Origin: Leucaena leucocephala
Taxonomy: Eukaryota; Streptophyta; Magnoliopsida; Fabales; Fabaceae
Reading direction: 5' to 3'
Length of the DNA stretch: 64,000 bases
Assembly: GCA_037074615.1 (NCBI GenBank)
Contig: CM073563.1
Location: 12,756,501 to 12,820,500, forward strand
Shown one piece after another: positions 1 to 12,352 of the stretch. A model generated the notes under the pieces. It made no database searches. It was not told the origin of the DNA and saw only the letters and a list, made by a program, of their open reading frames with translations. Numbering within the stretch: position 1 is the stretch's first letter; each line of letters begins with the position of its first letter. The position numbers and the translations under genes are program-made.

Positions 1-38
1 TAGATTAAATTTTGGATAAGCTAACTACTAAATCTTTT

Positions 39-566
39 CTAATAAATATTAAAACTCAATCTCTTATGCCAAATCCAACTTTTATCACTTTTTCCCACAA
101 AATAATTTTGAGATGGATTTGAATGAATAGAAATGAAATAGCAGTTATCATTCCTAGGTACTCTGAGTTTTGTCTTTAATTCATCTTTGTTGAGTGGCAA
201 GTCTTTATTGTTGATGATCATTTATTTTTCAAAATCAAAGATCACCCAGTTGTCTTTGTCCCCACTTTGACTGACACTCAGCAGATTATGTCATAATCCA
301 TCCATATAGTAAATATCTTTAATACTCATGCCATCTTTGCTTCCAATTTCACCTATTCCAGCAATCGTTCTAGATTGATTTTCTCCAAAACTGACTTTTC
401 CTCCATCTTTAGGTGTAACCTTTAAGAACTTGTCAGCATCTTTAGTCATGTGTTTTGAGCATCCACTATCAATGTACCATTTAGTAGTCATGGATGCCTT
501 GAGACATACTTGTAAAAAAATCATCATCTTAGGTACCCATATATTCTTATGTCTTGATTGGTTCAT
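39..566 (-). pseudogene. Ty1/copia protease and pre-integrase remnant
   Basis: Two minus-strand open segments carry copia polyprotein signatures. The upstream one (291-566) reads WYIDSGCSKHMT, the copia aspartic-protease active site with the catalytic D-S-G intact, followed by the usual glycine-rich flap region. The downstream one (39-221) reads KSWIWHKRLSF, which corresponds to the GAG-pre-integrase motif W-H-x-R-L-x-H with the last His replaced by Phe. The two segments are separated by stops and frame changes, and the element runs off the left edge. It belongs with the gag remnant immediately upstream on the same strand. This is a decayed retrotransposon and is not expected to make protein. 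Confidence 0.85.
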
Positions 567-699
567 CTGAATAATTTTAGATTTATAAATATGCTTAGGT
601 TACCATCTTAATGTCACATAGGTTCCTTTCTACTTGTGATAACAAGAAGTATCATGATCTTTACGATTACATTACGTATATTTAGTGAAAGGATTAAAA

Positions 700-2190
700 T
701 ATTGAACAAAACTTCTAAAGTAAGTTAAATATGATTTTTCTCCACTCTTCTTCTTCCCTTTCCTTTTGTCTAGAGTTATATCATATCGAATTCTAGATTT
801 GTCAAAAATGCACCTCTAATTACCTAAAATTACTTTAAGCATTTCACTACCTTTAGTAAATCTTTCAAGAGTTCTATTTAACTAATGACTCTTTTTCTCT
901 ACTACTTCACATTTAGTACAATGTTGTACTGATGTGGATTGAATAGATTAAGCATTACTTTCAATTTGTTTTCTAATACTTTCACTCTCTTCTTAAGGAT
1001 TATAAAATCCTTAGTTATTCTAAGTAATTCACATCGTAACTCATTATATTTAGACAACAATTCATTATAGGTAGGTTCGATATTCATTACCTCATTAGCC
1101 TCATACTCTTCTTATTCTTGGGCAACAAGATAGATAATGGCCACTTCTTCTTTATCACTATCTTTATCATGTAATGATGAGCTATCTCCCCAGATGGATG
1201 TAACCAAAGCCTTTCTCCTTTGACATTTGTCATTCTTATTTTTCCTTATCCTTCTTTGCAGTTATAGACAATTGGCTTTGATATTATGACCAGACTTTTT
1301 GCATTCAAAGTAAATGATTTGATCCCTTATTTCTGAGGTTGAAGAAAATATTCATTTTGATTGAAATTTTCTTCTAGCTCTATTTTTATAGAATTTCTAG
1401 AATCTTTTGACAATAAGACCCATTTTGTCATCTTCTAGCTCATCATCTTCTTCATCACTTGCCTAAGCTTTGAGAGCAATCCTTTTATGATTATTCTCTT
1501 TTAGCTCTTTCTTATATTTCTACTTGCTTTTATACTCTAACAGACTTCGAAAGAGTGTAGCAACTAATCGCATTGACTCTCCTTTAGATTCTTGATAGCT
1601 ATCACCTTTAGTTCCCACTATTTGGTAAAACCATCAAGAATTTTCCTCACTTGATCCTCTTAGTTATATCTCTTGCCAAGTGCAATCAGTGGTTCATCAG
1701 ATGGGAGAACCTGACTTCCATGTCTTTTATGCTTTCTCCTGGGTTCATTTGAAATACCTCGAACTCGGTGGTCAAAGTATTGACTATACTTTGCTTTACT
1801 CTAGATATCCCTTCATATGCAATCTCTAGTACTTCCCGCATCTCCTTTGCTATTTACAGACTAAATACTCTGAAGTACTCTTTCTAACTTAGAGCATATA
1901 TGAGTATGTTACTGACAACTTTGTTATTCATCATGATATGCTTCTTGTCATCATCATCAAACTCACTTATAGTTTTTGGGACTTTTTGACCATCTCCTAT
2001 CTTCATTGGAGCGCAGTTCCTTTCTTGGATTAAGTCCTATAACATACACTTCGAAGCTGTGATGAATGTTTTCATTCTCATCTTCCAAAATATGAAATTT
2101 TCTCCTTCGATATAGAGCTTCCTTCAGGTAGAACACTGTCACTAAATCTTTCCATAGATCTTGTCTTAAGACTGTTAAGTCCTTTTTCAA
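700..2190 (-). pseudogene. Ty1/copia gag remnant (UBN2-type)
   Basis: Minus-strand translation shows stretches typical of plant copia Gag proteins of the UBN2 class, for example YEGISRVKQS and FEVFQMNPGESI near 1730-1840. A degenerate zinc knuckle (ECKKSGHNIKANC) lies near 1270-1300. In the knuckle the first Cys is read as Tyr, and one extra residue sits between His and the last Cys, so it would not bind zinc normally. Many stops and frameshifts interrupt the region. The N-terminal part (1963-2190) is open for 75 codons but has no recognisable motif. It is followed on the same strand by protease and pre-integrase and preceded by a primer-binding-site-like sequence, which gives the normal order LTR-PBS-gag-protease. 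Confidence 0.75.
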
Positions 2191-2199
2191 GAGACCTAA

Positions 2200-2212
2200 T
2201 CTAATACCAAAT
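2200..2212 (-). other. Degenerate primer-binding site of the copia remnant
   Basis: The minus strand reads TTTGGTATTAGA directly upstream of the gag remnant. This resembles the initiator-tRNA-Met primer-binding site of plant LTR elements (TGGTATCAGAGC) with changes. It implies that the 5' LTR of this minus-strand element begins at about 2212 and extends to the right. Confidence 0.5.
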
Positions 2213-3600
2213 GTTACTACGCTATTTTTGTAACATTCTAATTTTTATTATTATATTTAAGCACAATTAAAAATATTATTTATCTATAATTTAGAAACAT
2301 TATCTAATTAAATTATTATGGTTTAATATTTTTATTATTTTCAATAAAATAAGATATCTAGATTACCCTACTATTAACTTATTTAGAATTTTATGATTTG
2401 ATTGTTATTATTAGTTAAAAATTTATTAGGATTTGGATTTAGATTTAGACATGTATTTGAATTTGAAAATATGGTTTAAACTACAATATCTGATAAGATT
2501 TTGGTAAAGATAATAATATACCTATATCTTTAATTAAATATATATAATAATATATGTATTTATACTGTAACGATAATATAGTTTAAATTTTAAATTACGA
2601 TATCTGATAAGATTTTGAGTAATATAATAATAATACTAAAAAATAATAAGATCATATTAGATAAGATTAAAATTTTAAACCTTGTGAATTATATCTAAGC
2701 ACCCTAAACCTAGTCTTTAACTTCTATTCCCATCTAATTTCTCTTTTCACTCCTATTAGATTGTCATTGAGATTTTGGAATAACTCTTGTTAAAGCACCA
2801 TATTGTTTGTGATTGATGCTATTGTACATGGGGCCACTAAATTATTCCTTATTTTAGCGAGAGGTAACTACTTTCTACTCGTTGTGTGTATTAATGTGAT
2901 ATTTTTGAGTGATTTGATATATACCTATTAATATTGGTATAATTATATTGAGAAAACTTGTTTGATTATTTTTATTGAAAATAGTCTTGTGGGACTTAAA
3001 GTTTAATTTATAAAGTTTGAGTTGGAATTATAAACTTGTTATATCTTTATATTGGAATTTGAAAAAAATTATTATCTTGATAAAAACCCTTTTGTGATAT
3101 TTATCGAGCTATTGAGATTTTAATTAATATAATTATTTTGATAATTATGCATTAGGGATAGGTGATAATAGAATTGTATTTCTACCACATGGTATAACCT
3201 TCATTGGAGCTCAATAGTTAGTTTTTATGCCACTAGTTTATCGAGGGACGTGCCCCACCTATTTATCTAGGGGTTGTGACACTCACCTATTTACAAAGGG
3301 AGAATGAACTCATGGTCTAATCATGCGCTCTATGGATTTTGGCCAATCAATAACATTTGACTGGTTAGCATTTTGAGTGGCTAGGTATATGGTAGTTATC
3401 TCTAACCTATAGGTTCGGTCGTTGAGAAACTCATAATTGTAGTGATTTTAGCGTGTTTAAAGATAGTGTTATCATTAATTTTTATCCATATTTATCAATA
3501 TAATGAGTAATTAATTAATAAAATTAAGTTGGAGTAGTTGGGAATTAATTGATGTGATTTTACTGATTAATTGGATAAATAATCAGTTTTTTTAGTTTCC
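2212..3600. repeat. AT-rich decayed LTR material
   Basis: No coding potential is visible. The stretch starts next to the primer-binding-site-like sequence, so its left part should be LTR of the minus-strand copia remnant. A second LTR-like start, TGTAACATTC, lies at 2228, typical of Ty3/gypsy LTR beginnings in plants, so two elements may overlap here. A near repeat containing ATCTGATAAGATTTTG occurs at about 2488 and 2599. The section 3150-3420 is less AT-rich and looks like LTR sequence. The right end, from 3427, has an inverted partner at 6536-6712. LTR limits cannot be fixed by eye. Confidence 0.45.
3427..3597 (+). repeat. Inverted repeat arm A (LTR fragment)
   Basis: This segment, from AAACTCATAATTGTAGTGAT to the CAGTTTTTTTAG region, matches the reverse complement of 6536-6712 over about 170 bases with scattered mismatches. 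The similarity stops at 3597, where pararetrovirus-like sequence begins. The other arm continues past the equivalent point. The simplest reading is two copies of one old LTR in opposite orientation. Confidence 0.75.
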
Positions 3601-4925
3601 CATCTCAAGAAAATGCTTAAGAATTTGAAAAACAAAATAAAAGTGCTATTAGTGATACTTTAGGTAGAAAAACTGCCTAGATAAAATATTGGTTTGAGAG
3701 AAAATGTGAAACTCATAAATGAATGAAAAAAATGAACAAATGGAGGATAAAGAAAAAACTTTTTTGTAAAAAATTTACAGAACCAACTTGGAGTTGTGAA
3801 AGAAAAGAGAAAAAAAAATAAGAAAAATTATAAATATTACAAAAGAAAGAATAAAACTTATGATAAAAGAAGACCTAAAAATGGCTATGGGAAAAATTCC
3901 AAAGAAAACATAGAAGACCTCCAAAAAAGAAATGTACATTTTTATCTGTCAAGAAGAAAGACATTAGGCCAATGAATGTCTTAAGAAAAAGAAAAATATA
4001 GAAAAAACAAAAATGTTTGAAATAATGGTGAATTAATTTGATTTATATCCTTGTGAAGAAAGAGAATAATTATACTCTTCATATGAGAGTATATATGAAG
4101 TATCTGAAAAGGTGAATTTTCAGAAGAAGAATTAGAAATTTCAAAGATAGATTATGAATATTGAAACCATAATCTTTGATCCAATACTTTTAGAAAATAT
4201 AAATAAATAAGTTTTAATAGTAGAACCCAAAGATGTTTTTAAGTCAAGACTCTTACCAACATTTACAAAATATAAAGAGCAATATTTTGTAAAAAGAATG
4301 ATTAAGAGGCAAATAGAGATATTTGAAGCCTTAAGTGGAAGCTCAGAAATCCTTCTATTTTTAGAATAAAAAATTCAAGAGGAATTATAAAAATTTAAAG
4401 ATAAAAGTATCTCTGATATTTATATGAGAGCAATAGAAATAATAATAAAAGGGTGTTTTAAAAATAAAATAAACACTCAAATACAAATCTATCTAATGGA
4501 TGATAGAATCATAAACAAAATAAAATCAAGTTTAATTGGTGTAATTTTAGAAAATATAATTTATCAGAAACTAAAAATCACAAATTTTCTATACTACTAG
4601 AGATAAGAATTAAAATAGAGAAATTAAACTCTGTTATAAATTAAGTGGAATAGACATGATTCAAGGATATGATGTTTGAACATAGAAACAAGAATATTGT
4701 ATGCATTTACAAAATCTCATATAGTCCAAAATTATGTAAGAGACACAATGACTATCCCTAATGTATCTTGAACATGCATAGTGTTGAAGAAATTCCTTAT
4801 GATGAACAATCTTTACCTGATATAGTCTAGATCAAATTCTATAAAAATAAATAAAATAATTTAGGAACTCCTAGATTATAGTTTGGTCAAAGATCAATAA
4901 GTATAAGAAAAAAAATCTAACTTAA
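3601..4925 (+). pseudogene. Endogenous pararetrovirus fragment, coat-protein and following region
   Basis: The plus strand here is a diverged copy of the minus-strand pararetrovirus region at about 18290-19590 and runs through the same landmarks in the same order. These are a lysine-rich stretch (about 3790-3910), a zinc-knuckle remnant around 3925-3985 in broken frame, then the region preceding the protease (about 4290-4900). The reading frame is interrupted by many stops and single-base shifts, including one inside the knuckle. The fragment is bounded on the left by LTR sequence and fades at about 4925. The family assignment (Caulimoviridae-like capsid) comes from the better-preserved copy. 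It is a fossil and non-functional. Confidence 0.75.
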
Positions 4926-6535
4926 TGATTCATATAACATCCTTATTTTCATACATCTTAGAGGAGTACTTTCCATATTCATAGATCTTTATATATTTAC
5001 TGTGATTACTCTTCTTTTCTAAATCAACTTAATCAGAATTGACCTCTACTTTATTCTATTACTTGCTTACTTGCTATATATCTTATTCATTTATGAACAA
5101 CTCATTATATTAGACTTGTTAGTAGTGTCCATTTCTTTCATATCAAACTCTGTCAAATTCTACTATATTTTGGAGTTTTCCTTCAACTACTCATCATACT
5201 TTTTAGCACATATCTCTTATTACTTATCTGATTATCTAGCAGAATTCTTTTAACATCCGTAAAACTTCATCTCTCATTTTCGTATCATCATATTTCTTTT
5301 CCTTAAAAATTATATCACTCTACTACTTACTCATATCGTTTTTAACCATTCAACATAGTACAAAGAGAGGACGTATGCAATTATTATTTCTTTACTTTAT
5401 TCCTAAGTAGGAGCACATATTCTAATATATATAATGCCTGGCCAACATGTTATAGGACTATACTCCTACTCATGAATATAAAACTCTAACATTGGAGCTC
5501 AAGCATTCTTTTCCTTAATATTCATAGCTCTAATACTTGGAGCTTACACGGGTCTATCACATGGAGCTTGCACTACTTTAACATTTGGAGCTTTAGTATA
5601 CTTTACAAACATAACATAATGCCTGAAATTTCATGTAAGAAGTGAAAGTTCTTATTTTCTATTTTATCTATAGCATAACATTCAAACGTCTTATCCCTAC
5701 CAAAAGGGAGCATCTCTATCTGTCTACAAAATTATCTACAAAGTCACTTCGTATTACACTTCTCAATACATATTTCTCATTATGTACCTCATTACATGTT
5801 TCTCATAGTGTATCACATTAAGTACTTCTCACACCATATCATGGTGTATCTTGCTGTATCATAACATATCTTGCCTTATCATGACGTAACTTGAGATAAC
5901 ATGAGTCTAATATTCTCTTTAACTTATAATTTTATTGGTTTTTGATAAAAAAAGTTTCTAAGGAAGATATTGCTCTTAAATCTTTTTAACTTCCTTTTGA
6001 CATAAAATTATAATATGAATTTTTCTTTTCAAATCCACTCTATTTGGAATTGACATAAGGGTTCTAGTTCCTTACCGTTCATAACCCTTTTTAACTTTTC
6101 ATAACTCTTTCTATTATTTTACATAACTTTCTATCATTTGAATAAAGGATTGAGACAAGTTCTGTAAAGTTACCAAATTAGATGGTATCACACAACGTAA
6201 TGAGTATCTGTTGGAGGTTTAAAATTCTTCCATCTAGTTTACTCACCCTAATCAACTCACCATGACAAGATTGCAAAAGTATTAAACTAAATACATGAGA
6301 TCAATCGTTCATGCTGTACAATTTTCAATAATCAATAAATAAAACAAACAACTAATACTTCATCAAGCTTGCCTATATTCAAAAGTATATGTTCAAAATT
6401 CAATTTTAAATCCATGACATTAAGTTCCATTAAACCAAGCAACAATCATATTAAAACAAAATAATTTTTCACTAGAAAATCAATTTTAGTCGCGACAAAA
6501 AGGACTTCAGGTTGCGACTATTTTACATAGAGAAG
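4926..6535. other. AT-rich gene-free stretch with short reiterated motifs
   Basis: No supported gene was found; the 60-codon open stretch at 5071 has no recognisable features. The block 5485-5600 repeats the word TTGGAGCT or TGGAGCTT four times at short intervals. The block 5745-5890 repeats words such as GTATCACAT and TATCTTGC. These patterns, and the ATAACATCC start at 4934 that resembles the one at 8402, suggest decayed LTR sequence. No ends could be fixed. Confidence 0.4.
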
Positions 6536-6712
6536 CTAAAAGAAACTGATTATTTATCCATTTAATATTAAAATCACTTCAATTAATTCCCAACTACTCC
6601 AACTTAATTTTATTAATTAATTACTCATCATATTGGTAAATGGAGATAAAATCAATAATAAAACTCTCTTTAAACACACTAAAAATTACTACAAATATGA
6701 GTTTATCAGGTT
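6536..6712 (-). repeat. Inverted repeat arm B (LTR fragment)
   Basis: Reverse complement partner of 3427-3597, with the same word order from CAGTTTCTTTTAG to AAACTCATATTTGTAG on the minus strand. It continues leftwards into sequence with reiterated GTCGCGAC-type words (6487-6520) that the other arm lacks. Confidence 0.75.
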
Positions 6713-7090
6713 GACATCTTTATTCTTTTCATAAGGTCTTTGTATATCCTAGTTGTGACTTGAGTATTGGCTAGTTATGACTCATATTCTTTGTGAACTT
6801 TAGTTATGACCATATCAGTTTACTCGTCACGACTTGACAACTTTGTGTCCTTCAGTTATGTCCAAAGGTCTTCTCATGTTGTGACCTGAAATGCTTTGTG
6901 CACATTAGTTGCATCCTATGACCTGACTCATTACGACCAAAACACCTTTGTAAATCTTTATCGAGACCCATGTCTTAACTCGTCACAACTTCACTTATTT
7001 GTGACTACTAGTAGCGACCATAACATCTTTACATCGCGACTTAGACATAGTTTTGTCTAAACATTCTCTTATAATATTCTTTGTCTAGTA
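6713..7090. repeat. Reiterated GTCACGACTT / TAGTTATGACC words
   Basis: The block repeats short related words (TAGTTATGAC, CTCGTCACGACTTGAC, TTGTGACC, CATTACGACC, CTCGTCACAACTTCAC, TAGCGACC) at irregular intervals of roughly 30-60 bases. This is a diverged tandem array, probably inside an old LTR, since it is continuous with inverted repeat arm B. No coding potential is seen. Confidence 0.5.
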
Positions 7091-8380
7091 TTTACTCTAA
7101 CAATGGTCAATTTTGATTCTTGACTTTGATGAACTTGAGTCAACTGAAAATCATCCATATTTATCTACCATAATTAAATTAAATCAGGAACATATTCATA
7201 TAGATGTTCAATCAATTATCATTTCATTATATCACATCAAAACTCATATTTCATATCATCATAACATTTGTACATACATTACATATATGTCAACTAAATA
7301 TATGAGGTATTTCATAACTATTATATATCTATATAATTACTTTACACTATTTATATATTTACATTACCCATCAATGCAATTTAAATTCTCTTCTAAGGGA
7401 TAGTGAACTGCAAGTACTTCTATATACAGAAATGTCACCCTTGTATATCTATTGGCAAATCAGTAGCAAAAAACTCACTTAGCTCTATGTGCCATGTAGA
7501 GGTATACGGCAATATTTGGCTTACAACCATCTCATGCCAATCTTCTAGCATGTAAACCTGATTTAAGTCAATACCCTCTTGTATATCTATTTATCATCCC
7601 TAATATAGCATTGAGAAAATACAAGTAGATTGACTACTCTTGATCTCTATTTCTATTCATCCCTTGACCTAGACTGAACACTTTACTCTCCATAACTTTT
7701 TTGAGACCGATAAAGTCAACATTATTTTCCTTTGACAAAGAGGGTTGGGGTTAGTTAGACCAGGAACATCCCACTTATATTTATCTATAAAGTCATATAT
7801 TCCTGGACAACGAGAATAGGAAGAGACTATCATAGATTGTAGCTAGGTCTCTGGTAAAAGAGTAATATTTTCTGGTCTACCTATAACCTAGTATCAGTAC
7901 TCAGCTTCCTCAATCGTAATATGTCCTCTTATTGGAGCAATAGAGCTTATATCAGGGTTAGAGGACACTCCCACAAACTTATATTGTATAGAGTTACTAA
8001 ACTCAACATCATCTAGTGCATGCACAACTTCAGGTTGAATCTTTACATAATTTTCAGACTATAGGTTTGAGTATAAAGAAATATCTATAGGATATTCTAC
8101 TATAGATCTCCCTGATTGATCCCCTATACTACCATCTGAACTCTCTTCACTGTTTAAAGAAGGATCAAAGTCTAGATTTACCTCATCTTCATAAATTATT
8201 ATTGGCCGGGGATCTTTCTTATTAACTAATGACTCTAACTTAACTTTATGAAATCCTATATCTACTCCTACAATACTAGCTTAAATATATAATACTAATT
8301 ATCCCAACAAATATCCTAACTTAACAAAATACTTACTACTTAGAGTTAGGGTCTATGAACTGTCTTATCCAATGCTAGAA
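7091..8380 (-). pseudogene. Possible internal region of an LTR element, unrecognised coding relic
   Basis: From 8380 down to about 7430 the minus strand has longer-than-average open pieces broken by a few stops, for example an acidic stretch near 8090-8220 containing PIIIYEDEVNLDF. I do not recognise a protein family. Position directly downstream of a primer-binding site suggests a gag-like region of the element whose LTR lies at 8401-11560. The part 7091-7430 shows nothing but AT-rich sequence. Confidence 0.35.
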
Positions 8381-8381
8381 A

Positions 8382-8400
8382 CTTTTACTCTGATACCAAA
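8382..8400 (-). other. Primer-binding site of a minus-strand LTR element
   Basis: The minus strand reads TTTGGTATCAGAGTAAAAGT. The first 13 bases contain TGGTATCAGAG, complementary to the 3' end of plant initiator tRNA-Met and the common primer site of plant LTR retrotransposons. It abuts an LTR-like end (GGATGTTATAT on the minus strand). Confidence 0.65.
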
Positions 8401-9660
8401 ATATAACATCCTTCCTTTCGTATATCTTATGGACCACTCAGTAACATTTACAGTTACTTACATAACCTTTGAAGTCCATTAGCTAAATCTATAATTTTTA
8501 CTCTTCTCGAGTTACTATTCATATAGTATTTGAGATTCAACAACAAACTTTAAAAAATAATTAATTCTACAAAAATTAAAATGAAGTGGTTCAAAAAGCT
8601 ATATGAAGATAATATCTTGAACCTTAAGGAAAAATAAGTTCCTTACTGTTCATTTGGTCAAAAATTTTAAAAATAGATTTTGGTCCATGACTTTGAAAAA
8701 TTCTCTCTTTGTATATATATTGAAATAAGGCTTACTTAGTGTCAAAACAAAGCTTGACATGTTAAATAAATGTCTAAAACTTTTCATATATTTATTCCAT
8801 CATTTACTATTTTTCATTATAACATGAACATCACTGCTCTAATTGGTCATATTACATCATTACAGGTAATAATTCTTCATATAACATTTATACTATCAAA
8901 TCCCTAACTTATCTTCATACTTTTTCATCTTCTTTCATCATTCATAAACCTTTTGGGATTGGGATTATATGGATGGGATGAGATTTCTAGGAAACTCTTA
9001 GTAACAAATGGTACTAAATAATGCATTCATTAATGTAAATACTTGTGCTTGCTTGTGAAAGTATTAACATTGTGTAATGTGCATACTTCCATGTAACATA
9101 TGGAATATAATTGGTTAAAGTAATCATAGAAATAGAGTTTTAATCATAAACATATATGCAATACAATTCAACATAGCCATAGAACAACCAAGTATAACAT
9201 CCAATATATACAAGTTTAGGATAAGTTTACTACTTTATATGCTTGCATTTTCTTTACTTTATCTTTGCCTCTTACTTCTTACTTCTCCTTGATGTGTGGT
9301 TACTCTCTTTTGAGTCCACAATCAAATCCTAATATCACATGATCATCTATTCATTACAATCTAACTTCTCTTGAATATTGAGCATACTTAACTACATTAA
9401 CTTCCCTTAATCTTTACGAATTAACTTGACCTTTAAATCAATTGATGTCTTGATTCAACCTACATAATTTTACATTTTGAATCCATTTATGAGATTAGAA
9501 TCAAGAAATTCTAGCAACTATATACTGTTCTAGACAGAGTTGTATAACTACCATTTTTCCTTCAAAAATTCTCATTTTGATTCTAATGCCTCCAATACTA
9601 GTTTCTCTACTTTATCCCATACAACTTTTCATTTTAAAACCATTGGAAGCATCAAAATCA

Positions 9661-9894
9661 TGAAATTTTAATCATTGTTCATATGAGTGAATAGTACAAA
9701 GAAGAATTCCAAGAATTATATCTTTTCATTTCCAATACTTCCAAGGTTTAAAACATATCCAATCCTACACAAAATTATGAAATTCCAATCATTGTTCATA
9801 TGAGTGAATGGTACAAAGAAGAATTCCAAGAATTATAACTTTTCAATTCTAATGCTTTCAAGGTTTAAAACATATCCAATCCTACACAAAATTA
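9661..9894. repeat. Tandem duplication, 2 x 117 bp
   Basis: The unit begins TGAAATTTTAATCATTGTTC at 9661 and recurs at 9778 with a handful of substitutions. Both copies end with AATCCTACACAAAATTAT. The duplication lies within the presumed LTR. Confidence 0.9.
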
Positions 9895-10303
9895 TCATAT
9901 AAATTCAATGGAAGCATTAAATTATTAAAATTTCATCTCCTTCTATTATAAAAAGTGCAGACCAAAAGGTCTCTTCCATGGCAAAGTCAACAATATCAAC
10001 TTAATTCAACAACCAATCATTTAGTTAGTTTATTTAAGCATCAATCATATAACTCTAACTTTAATTTCTTCTTTATCCTTTCATCTAGGGTTTTTGGACA
10101 GAACATATACTCTAAGTAAAAATCAACTTTCTTCCATAGAAACCTTAAGTTTAAGCCCCCAAATTAAAGGAAAATAAGCTAGGATATATTTCTTACCTTA
10201 ATTCCTAGCTAGCTTGAACTTCTTTGTGCTGGTTTGAGTTTCCATTTGGGCAGCACCTCCCTAAGTGTTCTTCATGCCACGGTTTTGGGCAGAAAAATGG
10301 GGG

Positions 10304-10313
10304 TATTTATAAA
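10304..10313 (-). promoter_or_regulatory. TATA-box-like element of the presumed LTR
   Basis: The minus strand reads TTTATAAATACCCCC. It sits in the least AT-rich part of the LTR, where an LTR core promoter is expected about 1.9 kb from the primer-binding site. The assignment rests on motif and position only. Confidence 0.35.
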
Positions 10314-11564
10314 AAAATCTCATGAAAAATAGAAGGTCAAGATCACTTTGTGCACTATTTGATCTAATAGCTCATATTTGCTCTTGATCAAGCTTTCACT
10401 AGAAGCCAAAAGATGACATAATCCATGATATCATCAAAGTACACATCATAGTACATGTGACAAAATTGCAAAGGGAGGAAGCATTTAGAAAAATTCTAGT
10501 CTAATCCGATTATGGCTCAATCTGATTTCCTAAAAATCAGACTATTTTCTAAATCCAATTTTTTTGAGATTCCATAATATGCTTTCTGACCTTTAATCTA
10601 GTATCTAGATTCTTCCTACCATTGAGATTCTTGGACTAGTTCTAAACTTAATTATAGATCCCTTAGAAAATTATTAAAATGCTCCTTGGTTCTTCTTTAT
10701 TTACTTTATTATCTCAAGGGCATTATCATCTTTTCACACATCATCAGAGTATTCCATGACCTTGGTCAACTATTCTAAGAACTCTCCTTGACCGTCTAAC
10801 CTTAATCAAATGACCAAAATACTCTTCTTCTATCACTTGCTCAATGGTACAATACAATGGCATACTCAATAGCATTTTCGAATTTTATACTTTTCTGGGT
10901 CTTTATTAACCTTGGCACACATACTTATATAAAAATATTATTAGGCTTATAAGACGCTATTTTGGGCTTTTTATATGGTCTACTACCTTAATGGGCTTAA
11001 CTCTAAAAAAATCCTTTGAAAAGTATTTATTAGGTGTTTTAATCCACTTTAAATTCCATAACAAATGCTTTAGAACTCTTTTTTAAGTTTTATCAGTTTA
11101 TAAATTTTCATATTAATTATAAAAATTTATTGTCAAATTTTATCTGATTATAAGGTTCAAAGGATAATGTATTAATTTTCTTCAAAAATTAATTTTTCAT
11201 AACCTCAAATCAAAATTCTACGTTATATTAAACTTATCAGAATAGTTTTCTTTATTTATTGAAAAAAATTTGGAACTGAAGTAATTCTAGGCATTTTTTA
11301 GCCTTTTTCGGCTCAACTTTTAATAATTACCATTTTACCCCTAAACTTTTAAAAATTAAACTTTATGCCTCAACTTTTCATAATTACATTTAATGGCCTA
11401 AAGTTTATGTCTACTTTACATTTTACATCATTAAACTTTTAGACTTTTTAGTTTAGTCCCTCTTTATACCTCTATCTAATCATCATTTTTCCTCTATTTA
11501 TCATCACAATCCTTTATAAACCTCTTTCCTCTATAAGTCTTATACATATAGAGAAAAATTAAGA

Positions 11565-12300
11565 TATGACAATTCCAGAACATAGAAAAATGTCATTAGA
11601 TAATTTGAAGATTTCAGAAGAAGCTTCTATTTCTAATAACATAGAACCAAAGCCTTACATAATAAAAATTTCTATCTTAAATGAAGATATAAATTTTCAA
11701 CATGCTATGATAAACACAAATGTTATTCATAGTCATATATAACCAGAAATGTAAACTAGAATGAACCTAAAAAACTTAAGCAATCTAGAATTTATCAAAC
11801 GAGTCTTACTACTACATCAAAAGTAGAAGAAGTAGAGCTGATATGCTTAGTTATTGACTCTATAGGAAAAGAATAATTCATACTTTAAATTATTACTATC
11901 TAATACTAGTATAGTATTAGGACAAGATTTCTTACAGACATATCAATATGTTCTAGCAAATAATTTTGTATAAATCAATGACTTCAAAGTCAATAAATGT
12001 GACTAGGGAAACCCCTTACATCACAATAAAAATTGATAATAAATTGTTTCATGCATTAATTGATATAGGATGTACAATAAATCTTATTGCAAGAAAAATT
12101 AAAGAATTTGATAATCTTAACATTACGATTGCATTGGATGTGCATCAAAATTCAACAAAATATCATAAAGGATATAAAAATATTATCCCTCAAATAGAAC
12201 ATATTCAGTTTAGAGTAAATGATTTTGACTATAATCCTAATATTGGATGTGATCGTATATTAAGAATGAAGGTATTACAACAAGTATTTAGTTAATTTAC
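11565..12300 (+). pseudogene. Endogenous pararetrovirus aspartic-protease region
   Basis: Two diverged relatives of this stretch occur in the window (minus strand 15240-15592 plus 18211-18300, and plus strand 62300-62464), which fixes its extent. The 3' half is open from 11966 to 12295. It contains ALIDIGCTINLI, the retroviral-type aspartic protease active site with the middle Thr/Ser of D-T-G replaced by Ile. The 5' half has several stops. The order protease, reverse transcriptase, RNase H on one strand, together with the coat-protein zinc knuckle of the sister copy, points to Caulimoviridae. The catalytic change and stops make it non-functional. Confidence 0.8.
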
Positions 12301-12352
12301 TTTTAAGCATAAGTATTTCTTTGTTAAAACACACTATTAAATACCATTAACT

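Larger units (their letters stand above)
8401..11560 (-). repeat. Long decayed 5' LTR, probably Ty3/gypsy-like
   Basis: The segment starts next to the primer-binding site and ends where pararetrovirus sequence begins at about 11565. No coding region is visible. A TATA-box-like TTTATAAATA followed by a C-rich run lies on the minus strand at about 10304-10313, inside a stretch (10180-10340) that is less AT-rich and promoter-like. The right end (11280-11530) has a reiterated 'taccctaaacttttaaaaatt'-like character common in plant gypsy LTRs. About 3.1 kb would be a long LTR, so more than one element may be present. The outer end and target duplication were not found. Confidence 0.4.

Noticed and set aside
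7113..7403. 96-codon plus-strand frame
   Set aside because: AT-rich, with no motif and on the opposite strand to the presumed element. Probably chance.
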